Assembly: GCA_031257095.1 (NCBI GenBank)
Contig: JAIRPI010000015.1
Span: 1-60,913 of the forward strand
Source: Mycoplasmataceae bacterium
GTDB lineage: Bacteria; Bacillota_I; Bacilli_A; Mycoplasmatales; Mycoplasmoidaceae
DNA: 60,913 bases
Reading direction: 5' to 3'
Under the pieces are notes generated by a model, which was given only the letters and a program-made list of their open reading frames with translations, ran no database searches and was not told where the DNA came from. Of the stretch, positions 53,277-60,913 are shown piece after piece. The stretch's first letter is position 1. Each line of letters starts with the position of its first letter. A program made the translations under genes and the position numbers.

Positions 53277-53904
53277 TATCTTTATCTACTGTTATAGGAA
53301 TTGTTTGTTGTGTATGGTCCACATTAATTCCGTGGCGACGACGCACAAGCGTGATGTCAATTTTAAAACGAATAAACCTTCACACACCTAAAGTTATTAA
53401 TGAAATAACCGCAACAACGCCAAACAAAATGCCAAAAGCAATATTGCGCGATAATGAAACAACGTTTGGTTTATTGCGTAATGATTCAGATAAATTACTA
53501 ACAATAGATTGCATAAACGAACAATAAACAAGCATAAAAACGATATTGAGAATATAAATAAAACCAGCAATAAAGTATTTACTAATTAATTTACGGTTAA
53601 TATGTTGCTTTATTAAATACATCTCTTTAGAATCAAAATAATAAAAAACAAAAACTAATACCATTGAAACAATTGTCGGAATGACAATGGCCAATGAAAA
53701 ACCAATATTTTTCATTGATGGTGTAACTTTGTCGGGATTGCCACACAATCCTCATGCAATAGTAATCCCAATGATTAATAAGATATTGGCGAACATAAAA
53801 CAATAACCAGTTCAATGAAGGTTAATAGCTCGTTTATCATCATCGATTTGTTTTGTATCGATTGCTTTTTTATCTTCTTCTTTTTTAATTTCTTGCTTTT
53901 CCAT
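53251..53904 (-). CDS. Four-helix membrane protein
   Basis: 217 residues. A charged N-terminus (EIKKEEDKKAIDTKQIDDD), four membrane segments (for example FSLAIVIPTIVSMVLVFVFY and YFIAGFIYILNIVFMLVY), and a basic then acidic tail. It lies between nusB and mtaB and overlaps mtaB, so it is in the efp operon. Family not recognised. Confidence 0.7.
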
Positions 53905-53905
53905 A

Positions 53906-54292
53906 TTAAATTACTTTATCGAGAATGGCATTAATATATGCTGTTGATTGGGGGTCAGCATAATGTTTTATTGTCAATAAAGATTGGTCAATAATAATTT
54001 TTTTATCGGTTGCAATTGCTTTTGCTTCACAATAAGCACATATTAATACAGCTTGATCGACTTTTGAAATACGATCTCAAGTTCAATTCTTACTTAAACG
54101 TGCTGCCAACAATTTAATAATTTGTTCACGATGTTGGGCATAATATTCAATTATTTTTAATTGAAAAGCGTCAAAATTATGATTATGTAATGCATCATCA
54201 ATTATTGATTTCTCATTAACGAGATCGTTCATGGTTATCATATAAATATAGCGCATAACATTAACCCGCGCTTTTCATCGTTGTTTTTCCAT
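53906..54292 (-). CDS. nusB: Transcription antitermination factor NusB
   Basis: 128 residues. WDRISKVDQAVLICAYCEA and HYADPQSTAYINAILDKVI match the NusB core and C-terminal signature. NusB with NusE binds boxA in rRNA leaders. The order efp - asp23 - nusB is the Firmicutes one (efp, yqhY, nusB in Bacillus), which supports the call. Confidence 0.88.
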
Positions 54293-54293
54293 A

Positions 54294-54581
54294 TTATTTA
54301 GATTCAATAACTCTAACAATGACTACACAGTTAGTTAAACCAAGGTTAGTACTAATAGCATTTGTTAGTAATTTCGTATAAACATTTGTTTCAGAAACAA
54401 CATTATCACGCTTAATTGCTTTAGCATCAATAATAAATGTTGATTTATTATCAACCAAATTCATTTTTAAATTAACAAATTGAAAAAATGGTGATTGTTG
54501 GGCAAATTTTTTGACAAAGCTAATAATTACTTGATCAGATAGTTCAATTGATCCATTAATACTTTGGAAAACTGCTGGCAT
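54294..54581 (-). CDS. Asp23/Gls24-family protein (YqhY-like)
   Basis: 95 residues. ELSDQVIISFVKK, an alternating beta/alpha pattern, and position between efp and nusB fit the Asp23 family (YqhY in Bacillus), which in Bacillus is linked to acetyl-CoA carboxylase activity and cell-envelope state. The start overlaps the efp stop by one base. Confidence 0.75.
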   Translation of the reverse strand: MPAVFQSINGSIELSDQVIISFVKKFAQQSPFFQFVNLKMNLVDNKSTFIIDAKAIKRDNVVSETNVYTKLLTNAISTNLGLTNCVVIVRVIESK

Positions 54582-55147
54582 TATTTCGTTCTCCCGACAT
54601 ATTGCCCAGTAGTTGTATTGATTAAAACTTTCTCACCTTTTTTTATAAATTGTGGAACTTGAATTTCATGTCCAGTGCTAATTCATGCTTTTTTTTGAAC
54701 AGATTGGACAGTGTTACCTTGCACCGCTTCTTCAGCTTCAGTTACTTCAGCAACAATTTGGTCTGGTAAGCTAACACCAAGAATCTCATCATTATATTTT
54801 TGTACAGCAACTTCTGTACCATCAACAAGAAAGTGTTTTTCTCATTCTAGACGTGATTGGGGAATTTCGACTGTTTCATATGTTGAGTTATCCATAAACA
54901 CAAAATTCTGTCCATCATTGTATGAATAAGACATTTTTGTTGTTGAGACATTGGCCTTTTCTAATTTCTCTCCCGTTAACACTTCAACTGTTATTGAACC
55001 AGTACGTAAGTTTTTTACTTTACATTTAACAATTCCTTCACGCATAGCAGTTTTGTTAAATGAGTTCTCAATAACCAAATAAAGATTGTTTTTATATAAA
55101 AACGTATTTCCACTTCGCAAATCTTTTGCGGCGATTATTTCACTCAT
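54581..55147 (-). CDS. efp: Elongation factor P
   Basis: 188 residues. Three beta domains: the N-terminal KOW-like domain with the conserved loop lysine K32 in FNKTAMREG, then EFP/OB domains with [15 protein letters not shown] and [17 protein letters not shown]. It relieves ribosome stalling at polyproline. Start six bases from TATAAT, whose box overlaps that of the divergent ABC permease gene. Confidence 0.95.
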
Positions 55148-55153
55148 ATAAAG

Positions 55154-55161
55154 ATTATAAT
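55154..55161. promoter_or_regulatory. Shared divergent -10 boxes of efp and the ABC permease
   Basis: ATTATAAT holds TATAAT on both strands (minus 55154-55159, six bases from the efp ATG; plus 55156-55161, nine bases from the permease ATG). Two polymerases cannot bind at once. Confidence 0.65.
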
Positions 55162-55170
55162 TAATAACTA

Positions 55171-55962
55171 ATGAAACAATTAGGAATTTGTGTTAATTTA
55201 GCGATTAAACGAGTTTTTAAAGTAACTAGTCTAAAAGTTGCCTTTATCTTTTCAATTTTGTGAGTAGTTATCTTATTTGGGATATTACCTTTAATTTTTG
55301 TTGTTTGTTCAAAAACACATAGTGATACAAGTAGTATTAATCCAATATTTTCAATTATTCTCATCTCTGGCGCATGGCCAATTTTATTTGCGACATTTTC
55401 ATTTTTGTTTAGTGTTATTGAAAATAATGAATTAACCCTAATTTTTAGTAGGCCAATAAAACGAACAACATATATTAGTGGTAAGATTATTGGAGGCTTG
55501 TTATTATCATTATTTAGCGTTGTACTATTTGATGGTTTATTAGCAACCTGAACGATTATTAACCACAAGAATGGTATTTCCTTTGACACTTTATACCAAC
55601 CATTAGGATTTGAAAATGCAAAAGGTATTGGTGCTGTTGGATCTTGAATTGTTACATTGCTTATGCCATACTTATGAGTAACAATCGGTGTTTGCTTTGG
55701 AACATTATTGGGATTTATCTTAAAAAGAAGGTGACAAAATTTCATATTGACATTAGCCATTATTATTCCGTGAATAATAATGCTTATTCTCCCATTACTT
55801 TTTAAAATTAACGATTCACTAAAACTAAACAACTTTATGACTTCATATAGTGGCGGATGAGTATTTTGTGTTATTATTCCTGTCAGCTTATGAGTTATTT
55901 TTGCAAGCCTTATTGGATCAATTTGTAAAAACAAAGCAATAAAACAAAACATAAGAGCGTAG
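55171..55962 (+). CDS. ABC-2 type permease
   Basis: 263 residues with six membrane segments (for example [20 protein letters not shown] and [20 protein letters not shown]) and many Trp TGA codons. [26 protein letters not shown] is the ABC-2 coupling region (shown in part): [15 protein letters not shown]. Followed after one base by its ATPase gene. Probably exports a lipid, peptide or drug. Confidence 0.85.
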
Positions 55963-55963
55963 T

Positions 55964-56737
55964 ATGACAATAAAAAAAGATTTAGCAATAGAAAAAATGA
56001 TAGATGTTCAAGGGTTATATTTTTATGATGGTAATAAAAAAATATTAGATAACATCTCATTCGTTGTTCCTAAAGGCAAAGTATGTGCATTTATTGGGCC
56101 CAATGGCGCTGGTAAAACCTCGACAATTAAGTGTATTACTACACTATATACATTTAACCAAGGAACTATTTTTATCAACAACATAAATAATAAAAATCAT
56201 GAATCATTATCTTGTATCGGTTATGTTCCAGAAAAGGAAAATTTTCCAAAAATGTCAGCAATTGATTATTTTGGTGAAATAGCCCAATATAACGGTGTAG
56301 ATTATAATGACATTAAAAGTAGAGTTAATCAATTAGCAGATTTTTTTGGTGTGTCTGACATCTTAACAACCAATCTTAGTGCGTTATCATCGGGACAAAA
56401 GAAGAAGATGTTAATTATGCAATCATTATTGCACAACCCATCAACCTTAATCATGGATGAACCAACCGACAACATGGATCCGTCATCACGTTTATTATTT
56501 TTCAATCTTGTCAAGAGATTAAAAAAAGAAGGCAAGACATTATTGATTTCTAGTCATAATTTAAGTGAAATTCAACTATATGTTGACTATGTGATTATGA
56601 TTGTTGAGGGGAAGATTGTTTATCAAGGCAAACTTGATAAAAAGAATTTATATGCTTTATATGAAAAATACGATTTACACAATAAAGAAAATCTACAACC
56701 AACAAACAAAACAAGTAGTTTGGAATTTTTAAAATAA
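55964..56737 (+). CDS. ABC transporter ATP-binding protein
   Basis: 257 residues. Walker A IGPNGAGKTSTIK, signature LSALSSGQKKKMLIMQSLL, Walker B LIMDEPTDNMDPSS, and ISSHNLSEIQ. The set of motifs is that of ABC-2 exporters; it resembles the ATPase at 33714 (same SSGQKKK signature variant). Its 3' end overlaps that of pepF by nine bases. Confidence 0.92.
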   Translation: MTIKKDLAIEKMIDVQGLYFYDGNKKILDNISFVVPKGKVCAFIGPNGAGKTSTIKCITTLYTFNQGTIFINNINNKNHESLSCIGYVPEKENFPKMSAIDYFGEIAQYNGVDYNDIKSRVNQLADFFGVSDILTTNLSALSSGQKKKMLIMQSLLHNPSTLIMDEPTDNMDPSSRLLFFNLVKRLKKEGKTLLISSHNLSEIQLYVDYVIMIVEGKIVYQGKLDKKNLYALYEKYDLHNKENLQPTNKTSSLEFLK

Positions 56738-58519
56738 CTGCTTTATTCAGTCTTCAACAATCGAATAAACATCTTTATATACATTTGGATCATTGACATC
56801 TATACCTAATGTTTTAATACATTCTAATGGTGGTAGAGAACTACCAAGTGTTAGAAATTTAAAATATTTATCTCGCATTGTTTTATCGCCACGATATAGA
56901 GCGGTGGCAATTTTGATGGCTACTATTTGCCCAATGGCATATTTATAAACATAAAAATTGCCAACATAAAAATGTGGAATTCGTAAAATCGTTGATAGAC
57001 TTAGTGAATATGGATACTTATCGTGTTGTTTTTTAACATATGTATATTTTTTAATATTTTGTAAATAAATTTGTTTTATTCCTTCTTTTGTAAATGGTTG
57101 ATTGTTATTGATTAAATTGATTAAATCATATTCAGTGTTGCTAAAAATAATTTGTCTAGTTACCGTACCAAAGAAATTTTTGAGTAGTTCTATTAATATT
57201 CATCGGCAAAGATTTTTATCGTTTTTATATTTGTCGAGCAGCGCATAGGCTAAAATAGTTTCATTAACAATTGATGGGATTTCAGCATAAAATATTGACA
57301 CTTCATTATATATGTCTTGATGTTTTAAAACAAAATTAGCATGAACTGAATGCCCGAGCTCATGTGCTAATGTAAATATCGAATCAATGGTTTTGTTAAA
57401 ATTCATTGAAATGAATTGGCGTGTTACACCTTCAACAGCACCAATTGAGTAAGCGCCAGTTTGTTTGTTCTGTTTAGCTAGTCACGAGATTCATTTCTCA
57501 GTGAATGCTTTTTTAATTATTTGTACATATTCGTTACCAAACAACTTGAATGTATCAAACATTATATCTTTCGCTTGTTCAATCGAAAATTGTTTATTGG
57601 TTTTAACAATGTCAACAGACCGATCTCACGGCTCAACCTTTTTTAGTGATAAGAAATTTTGGATGATCTTTGTTGTTGCATGATGATATTTTTCTGTTAG
57701 TGGTTTAAAGGTTTGCACATTCTTATACAATGATAAAATCATACTAGTTTGTATTTCATCGCCAAAAGATACAGCGTCAACATAATTGTTAAAGTTCCTT
57801 ATTTTTGCATAAGAATTTAACATTAAGTAATTAAAGTAAAGTGTTTGTGTTAAGGTGTTTTCAAAATTTGCGAAGGCAGTGTTGAAATTAATTCATGTTG
57901 ATTTTCTTAAGCAGCGGTCGTGATGTTTAAGGTTTATGGTAATATCACTAATTGTTTTTAGTGGGATTTTTCTCTTATTTTTGTCGATTGCATCCTGATA
58001 TTTTATGTCCGTATCGGTTAAGGTATCAAAAATGGTGCCAAAACCAGAATTTATAGGAGAAATTTTTGTTAGTAAAGTTTCATTTTCATCATTTAGTACG
58101 TGTGGTCGATCACGAAAAACTAAAGAAAAATATCGTTCATATTTTTTTAAATCTTTATCACATAAGTATTTTTTAATTAGTGTTTCATGTTTCAAATAAA
58201 TATTGGTAATATCAGCAACTTGGGCACCAAACTTTATTTGGTCGTTCATTTTTCTTTGCTCCCAACCGATTCATTTTTTATCGGTAAGGTTTTCTTGAAG
58301 ATTATTGCTAATAAAAACACTTATCACATTTGCCACAACGCCATATTTTTTGTTGATAGCTATCCAATTTTTAAAATTCTTAATTGATTTTAAAAATGTT
58401 GGTTTTTGTTTTAATATTTGATTTTGAAGAGACTTTCATTCACCATATCATTGTTCTAAGCTTTTATTTTTAAGAATGGGTGTTAATTCCCATTCATACT
58501 TCTTAGAATTTTTAGTCAT
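56729..58519 (-). CDS. pepF: Oligoendopeptidase F (M3 family)
   Basis: 596 residues with numerous Trp TGA codons. The zinc site TLAHELGHSVHANFV lies near residue 385, the downstream Glu in EIPSIVNETILAYAL, and the substrate-binding HFYVGNFYVYKYAIGQIVA follows, all typical of PepF. It cleaves short peptides in the cytosol, useful to an organism that imports oligopeptides. Confidence 0.93.
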
Positions 58520-58589
58520 ATGTTAATTTTAACATATTAAATATTAGCATCAATAACAACAGCATCATGTTTCTTATTAAGTGAGAAGT

Positions 58590-58595
58590 TATAAT
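58590..58595 (+). promoter_or_regulatory. -10 box of the pirin gene (TATAAT, N6, ATG)
   Basis: TATAAT, AATCTT, ATG at 58602. Confidence 0.75.
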
Positions 58596-58601
58596 AATCT
58601 T

Positions 58602-59312
58602 ATGCTTAAATATATTGACCACCAAAAAATGGGTAGAGGCAAACATGGATGACTTGATAGTCACTTCCATTTTTCATTTGCTGAATATCACAATCTTGCA
58701 AATATGCACTTTGGTGTACTAAGAGTACTTAATGACGATATTGTTCAACCAAGCAAAGGATTTGACACCCATCCACATGCCGACATGGAGATTGTAAGTT
58801 ATGTTGTTGAAGGCCAATTAACACATAAAGATAGTATGGGGAATGCAAATACATTAACACGTGGGCAATCACAATATATGTCGGCTGGAACAGGCGTTTT
58901 CCATAGTGAATATAATAACCAACAAGATAAAGAACTACGTTTTATTCAAATTTGAATCATTCCCGATAAAAAAGGTTATCAACCAAATTATGGTGATTAC
59001 GCATTTAAAATAGAAGATCGTTACAATAAATGACTACCTATTGCCACTTCTTTTAATAACAAAGCAACCGCAGCACCAATTAAAATTCATCAAGATGTTA
59101 ATATTTACGCAACAATTTTATCAAATAATAAAAGACTCAATTTTCATGTTGATAAAAAAAGACAAGCATATTTAGTTTGTTTAGAAGGCGAAGCAGACAT
59201 CAACAACATACATTTAAGTACACGCGACGCTTTAGAAATTGTTGCTGAAGATATTGTGGTTAGCACAAAACTAGGTGCGCACATACTTGTTATTGAAATG
59301 AAAATTTTATAA
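58602..59312 (+). CDS. Pirin-family bicupin protein
   Basis: 236 residues. GWLDSHFHFSFAEYHN and FGVLRVLNDDIVQP, the metal-binding FDTHPHADMEIVSYVVEG and MSAGTGVFHSEYN are the pirin/YhhW hallmarks. Some members have quercetinase activity; others are redox-sensing. Role here unknown. No partner gene adjacent. Confidence 0.9.
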
Positions 59313-59357
59313 TTTTCAAGTACGGTTTTTCTACCTTTAAATTAATAGCTAGTAAAT

Positions 59358-59672
59358 CTATATCTTCAAGTGTTTAGTGACCTTACTTAAAACGTCAAAT
59401 ACCTTTCTAAAGTTATCATTCATTTCTTTTTTGAATTCGTTAAAAGCATCTCAAGTAACATAATGTGGTAACTTATCACCGCTATCTTCTAACAAAAACA
59501 CGCTTTCAGTTAAAGTTTTTTTAGTTTGTGTTTCTTTTAGTAATTTATTAAAACACTTATCATCGATTGAAAATAAATTATTTTCAATTACAATACCGTT
59601 TTTAAGCAAAAAATTCTTGACAAGCGTCATTTTTCTACTTGGTAAATTTCTAGAAATTTTTACTCTATTCAT
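59358..59672 (-). CDS. Hypothetical small protein
   Basis: 104 residues. A basic N-terminus (RVKISRNLPSRKMTLVKNFL), an acidic middle, and a helical tail (DAFNEFKKEMNDNFRKVFDV) that could form a coiled coil. One in-frame TGA. A TATAAT box is nine bases upstream. Not recognised. Confidence 0.55.
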
Positions 59673-59681
59673 ACCTTATAT

Positions 59682-59687
59682 ATTATA
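59682..59687 (-). promoter_or_regulatory. -10 box of the 104-residue gene
   Basis: TATAAT nine bases before the ATG. Confidence 0.4.
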
Positions 59688-59831
59688 CATGAAACCAAAA
59701 AACTACCATTGAATATGAACGTTTCATAATCAATCTTGGTGAAGGAGAATTTGTTGTTTTATTATGTAGCAATTAATTATTAATTTTTCAAAAACTAATT
59801 TTTTATGGCCATCTTAAACTAATTAATAGAT

Positions 59832-59837
59832 TATAAT
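59832..59837 (+). promoter_or_regulatory. -10 box of ybaB-recR
   Basis: TATAAT 13 bases before the ATG. The stretch 59690-59776 upstream holds a protein-like frame without a start codon (EYERFIINLGEGEFV), perhaps a gene remnant. Confidence 0.5.
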
Positions 59838-59850
59838 TGTATTAACAATT

Positions 59851-60138
59851 ATGGATATGAAACAAATGATGGCCCAAGCACAAAAAATGCAAAGGGTACT
59901 TGAAGAAAAATTAAAAGAATTTGATCAAAAAGTATTTGAGTTTGATTATAAAAATGGTTCAATTGTTGTCCAAATGTCTGGTGATAGTATGATTCAAAAA
60001 ATAACCATTAATAAAACATTAATTGACCCAGAAGATGCAATTACATTAGAAGAAATGATCGCTGAAGCAATTAACCAAGCCACATTGTCAATTAAGGAAG
60101 ATCGCGAAGCAATTCAAGATTCAGTAACTAACAAGTAA
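59851..60138 (+). CDS. YbaB/EbfC nucleoid-associated protein
   Basis: 95 residues: MDMKQMMAQAQKMQRVLEEK, then the central beta-hairpin (NGSIVVQMSGDSMIQKITI) and LEEMIAEAINQA, as in YbaB. Binds DNA as a dimer. The start may be the first or second Met. Its stop overlaps the recR start by one base. Confidence 0.93.
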   Translation: MDMKQMMAQAQKMQRVLEEKLKEFDQKVFEFDYKNGSIVVQMSGDSMIQKITINKTLIDPEDAITLEEMIAEAINQATLSIKEDREAIQDSVTNK

Positions 60139-60737
60139 TGAAGCCAATTACTTTTGAATACTTGGTTGATGCATTAAAATCATTACCTTCTATTGGCAAG
60201 AAACAAGCTGAACGTATCGCTTATTTTTTGCTATTACAAGATAAGCAATTTGTTTATGAATTTATTAAACGAATTACAAACGCTGTTGAAAAAACACACT
60301 TTTGTCGCAATTGCAATAATTTTGCCACGAGTGAGTTTTGTGATATTTGTGCTAATCCTAGCCGTGACCAAAAAAAACTATGTATTGTTACTTCCATTGA
60401 AGATTTATTAAAAATTGAGCAAACTAATGAATATATTGGTTTGTATTATGTCTTAAATGGTGAGATAGATGTTAAAACCAAAACAAATATTAGTAGCACA
60501 ATTATTCGTAAATTAAATGATTTCATTATTAAAAAAGATTTCAAGGAAATCATTATTTCCACTAATTGTACAATTAATGGTGAAGCAACGGCAATATTCT
60601 TAAAGAAAATAATTAATCAAATTGCCCCTAACACATCGGTTTATCGTTTAGCCATCGGTTTGCCAATAAATTCTTCGGTGGATTATGCTGACCCAGAAAC
60701 ATTAAAATTTGCAATTCGTAATAGGACAAAAATATAA
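60138..60737 (+). CDS. recR: Recombination mediator RecR
   Basis: 199 residues. LKSLPSIGKKQAERIAYFLL (helix-hairpin-helix), zinc finger CRNCNNFATSEFCDIC, TOPRIM start LCIVTSIEDLLKIE and the C-terminal RLAIGLPINSSVDYADPET. With RecO it loads RecA at gaps. Coupled to ybaB as in most bacteria; dnaX, the usual upstream neighbour, is absent. Confidence 0.96.
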   Translation: MKPITFEYLVDALKSLPSIGKKQAERIAYFLLLQDKQFVYEFIKRITNAVEKTHFCRNCNNFATSEFCDICANPSRDQKKLCIVTSIEDLLKIEQTNEYIGLYYVLNGEIDVKTKTNISSTIIRKLNDFIIKKDFKEIIISTNCTINGEATAIFLKKIINQIAPNTSVYRLAIGLPINSSVDYADPETLKFAIRNRTKI

Positions 60738-60740
60738 AAT

Positions 60741-60746
60741 TATAAT
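60741..60746 (+). promoter_or_regulatory. -10 box of aspS (TATAAT, N6, ATG)
   Basis: TATAAT, TATTTC, ATG at 60753. Confidence 0.75.
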
Positions 60747-60752
60747 TATTTC

Positions 60753-60913
60753 ATGAAACCAACATATTGCGGGAAAGTTGATAATAAAAATGTAGACACC
60801 CAAGTATTAATTAATGGTTGGGTTAAAAAGAATCGTAAGTTGGGAGGATTATTATTTTTAGATGTCGCTGACCGTTATGGATTAGTGCAAGTGGTTGTTA
60901 ATGAGACTAATAA
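60753..60913 (+). CDS. aspS: Aspartyl-tRNA synthetase, N-terminal start
   Basis: The first 53 codons: YCGKVDNKNVDTQVLINGWV and KKNRKLGGLLFLDVADRYG, LVQVVVNE match the N-terminal anticodon-binding OB-fold of AspS (compare the usual GWVxxxRdxGgxxFxDxRD). It runs off the right edge. AsnS has a related fold but a different start. Confidence 0.85.
   Translation, partial: MKPTYCGKVDNKNVDTQVLINGWVKKNRKLGGLLFLDVADRYGLVQVVVNETN

Noticed and set aside
55161-56060. Long minus-strand ORF opposite the ABC permease
   Set aside because: It is antisense to a clear permease-ATPase operon with normal domains and shows no family features.

Overview
The window comes from an AT-rich mollicute that reads TGA as tryptophan (code 4). 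Nearly every housekeeping gene here (sufB, thyA, purH, lysS, serS, parE, eno, pepF, efp) is open only if in-frame TGA is read as Trp, and the aligned positions fit Trp. There is no cell-wall gene. Lipoproteins, PAP2 phosphatases and ABC exporters are typical of a wall-less surface. The genus is not clear. A type III glutamine synthetase, purine-synthesis genes (purH, purN, purM), thyA and a SUF iron-sulfur system make the gene set richer than that of minimal mycoplasmas.

Layout. 1-0.7 kb: 3' end of glnN. 0.8-5 kb: a small repeat protein, then a CIRCE-controlled minus-strand operon dnaJ - chimeric ORF - grpE - trmK - nif3-like. 5-9.1 kb: a lipoprotein, sufS-sufU, and convergent sufB. 9.1-12.6 kb: a PAP2 phosphatase with a G8 tract, a lipoprotein behind a (TA)n tract, and thiI. 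12.6-18.2 kb: rplU-rpmA-plsC-thyA, purH, a small membrane protein and an amidohydrolase. 18.2-19.2 kb: a repeat cassette and a large inverted repeat. 19.3-28.6 kb: parE, a YhgE/Pip exporter, a leucine-rich-repeat surface protein, a broken lipoprotein, fic, lysS and rpmB. 28.6-30.9 kb: a repeat cassette, recA, nfu and a nitroreductase. 31-32.6 kb: a membrane protein and four tRNAs (Tyr, Gln, Lys, Leu). 32.7-40 kb: a second PAP2 protein, a two-gene ABC exporter, tyrS and eno. 40-47.2 kb: RDD protein, glycosyltransferase, serS, two tandem paralogous lipoproteins and purM-purN. 47.2-52 kb: a G8-tract surface protein, two repeat cassettes and a 778-residue surface protein. 52-60.9 kb: mtaB, nusB-asp23-efp, an ABC exporter, pepF, a pirin, ybaB-recR and the start of aspS.

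Four themes stand out. (1) Start codons sit at a fixed distance from the promoter: at least 15 genes read TATAAT, exactly six bases, then ATG or GTG, which predicts leaderless mRNAs. (2) A module of 67-69 bp, starting with the palindrome TTTACGCTCGTAAA and ending at an ATG, occurs six times. It precedes four copies of one small paralogous gene, recA, and a large surface-protein gene. This looks like a mobile or recombining expression cassette and a possible DNA-damage-type regulon. (3) Four G8/C8 tracts, the longest G/C runs I saw, all lie in surface or envelope genes, and TA tracts lie in their promoters: a likely set of phase-variable loci. (4) Several new genes arose by duplication at gene junctions: a chimera between dnaJ and grpE, a lipoprotein copied together with the serS tail, and a lysS-like remnant beside fic.

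Metabolic links: SufS/SufU/SufB and Nfu (Fe-S clusters) can supply MtaB, and SufS may supply sulfur to ThiI. PurM, PurN and PurH are steps of de novo purine synthesis.
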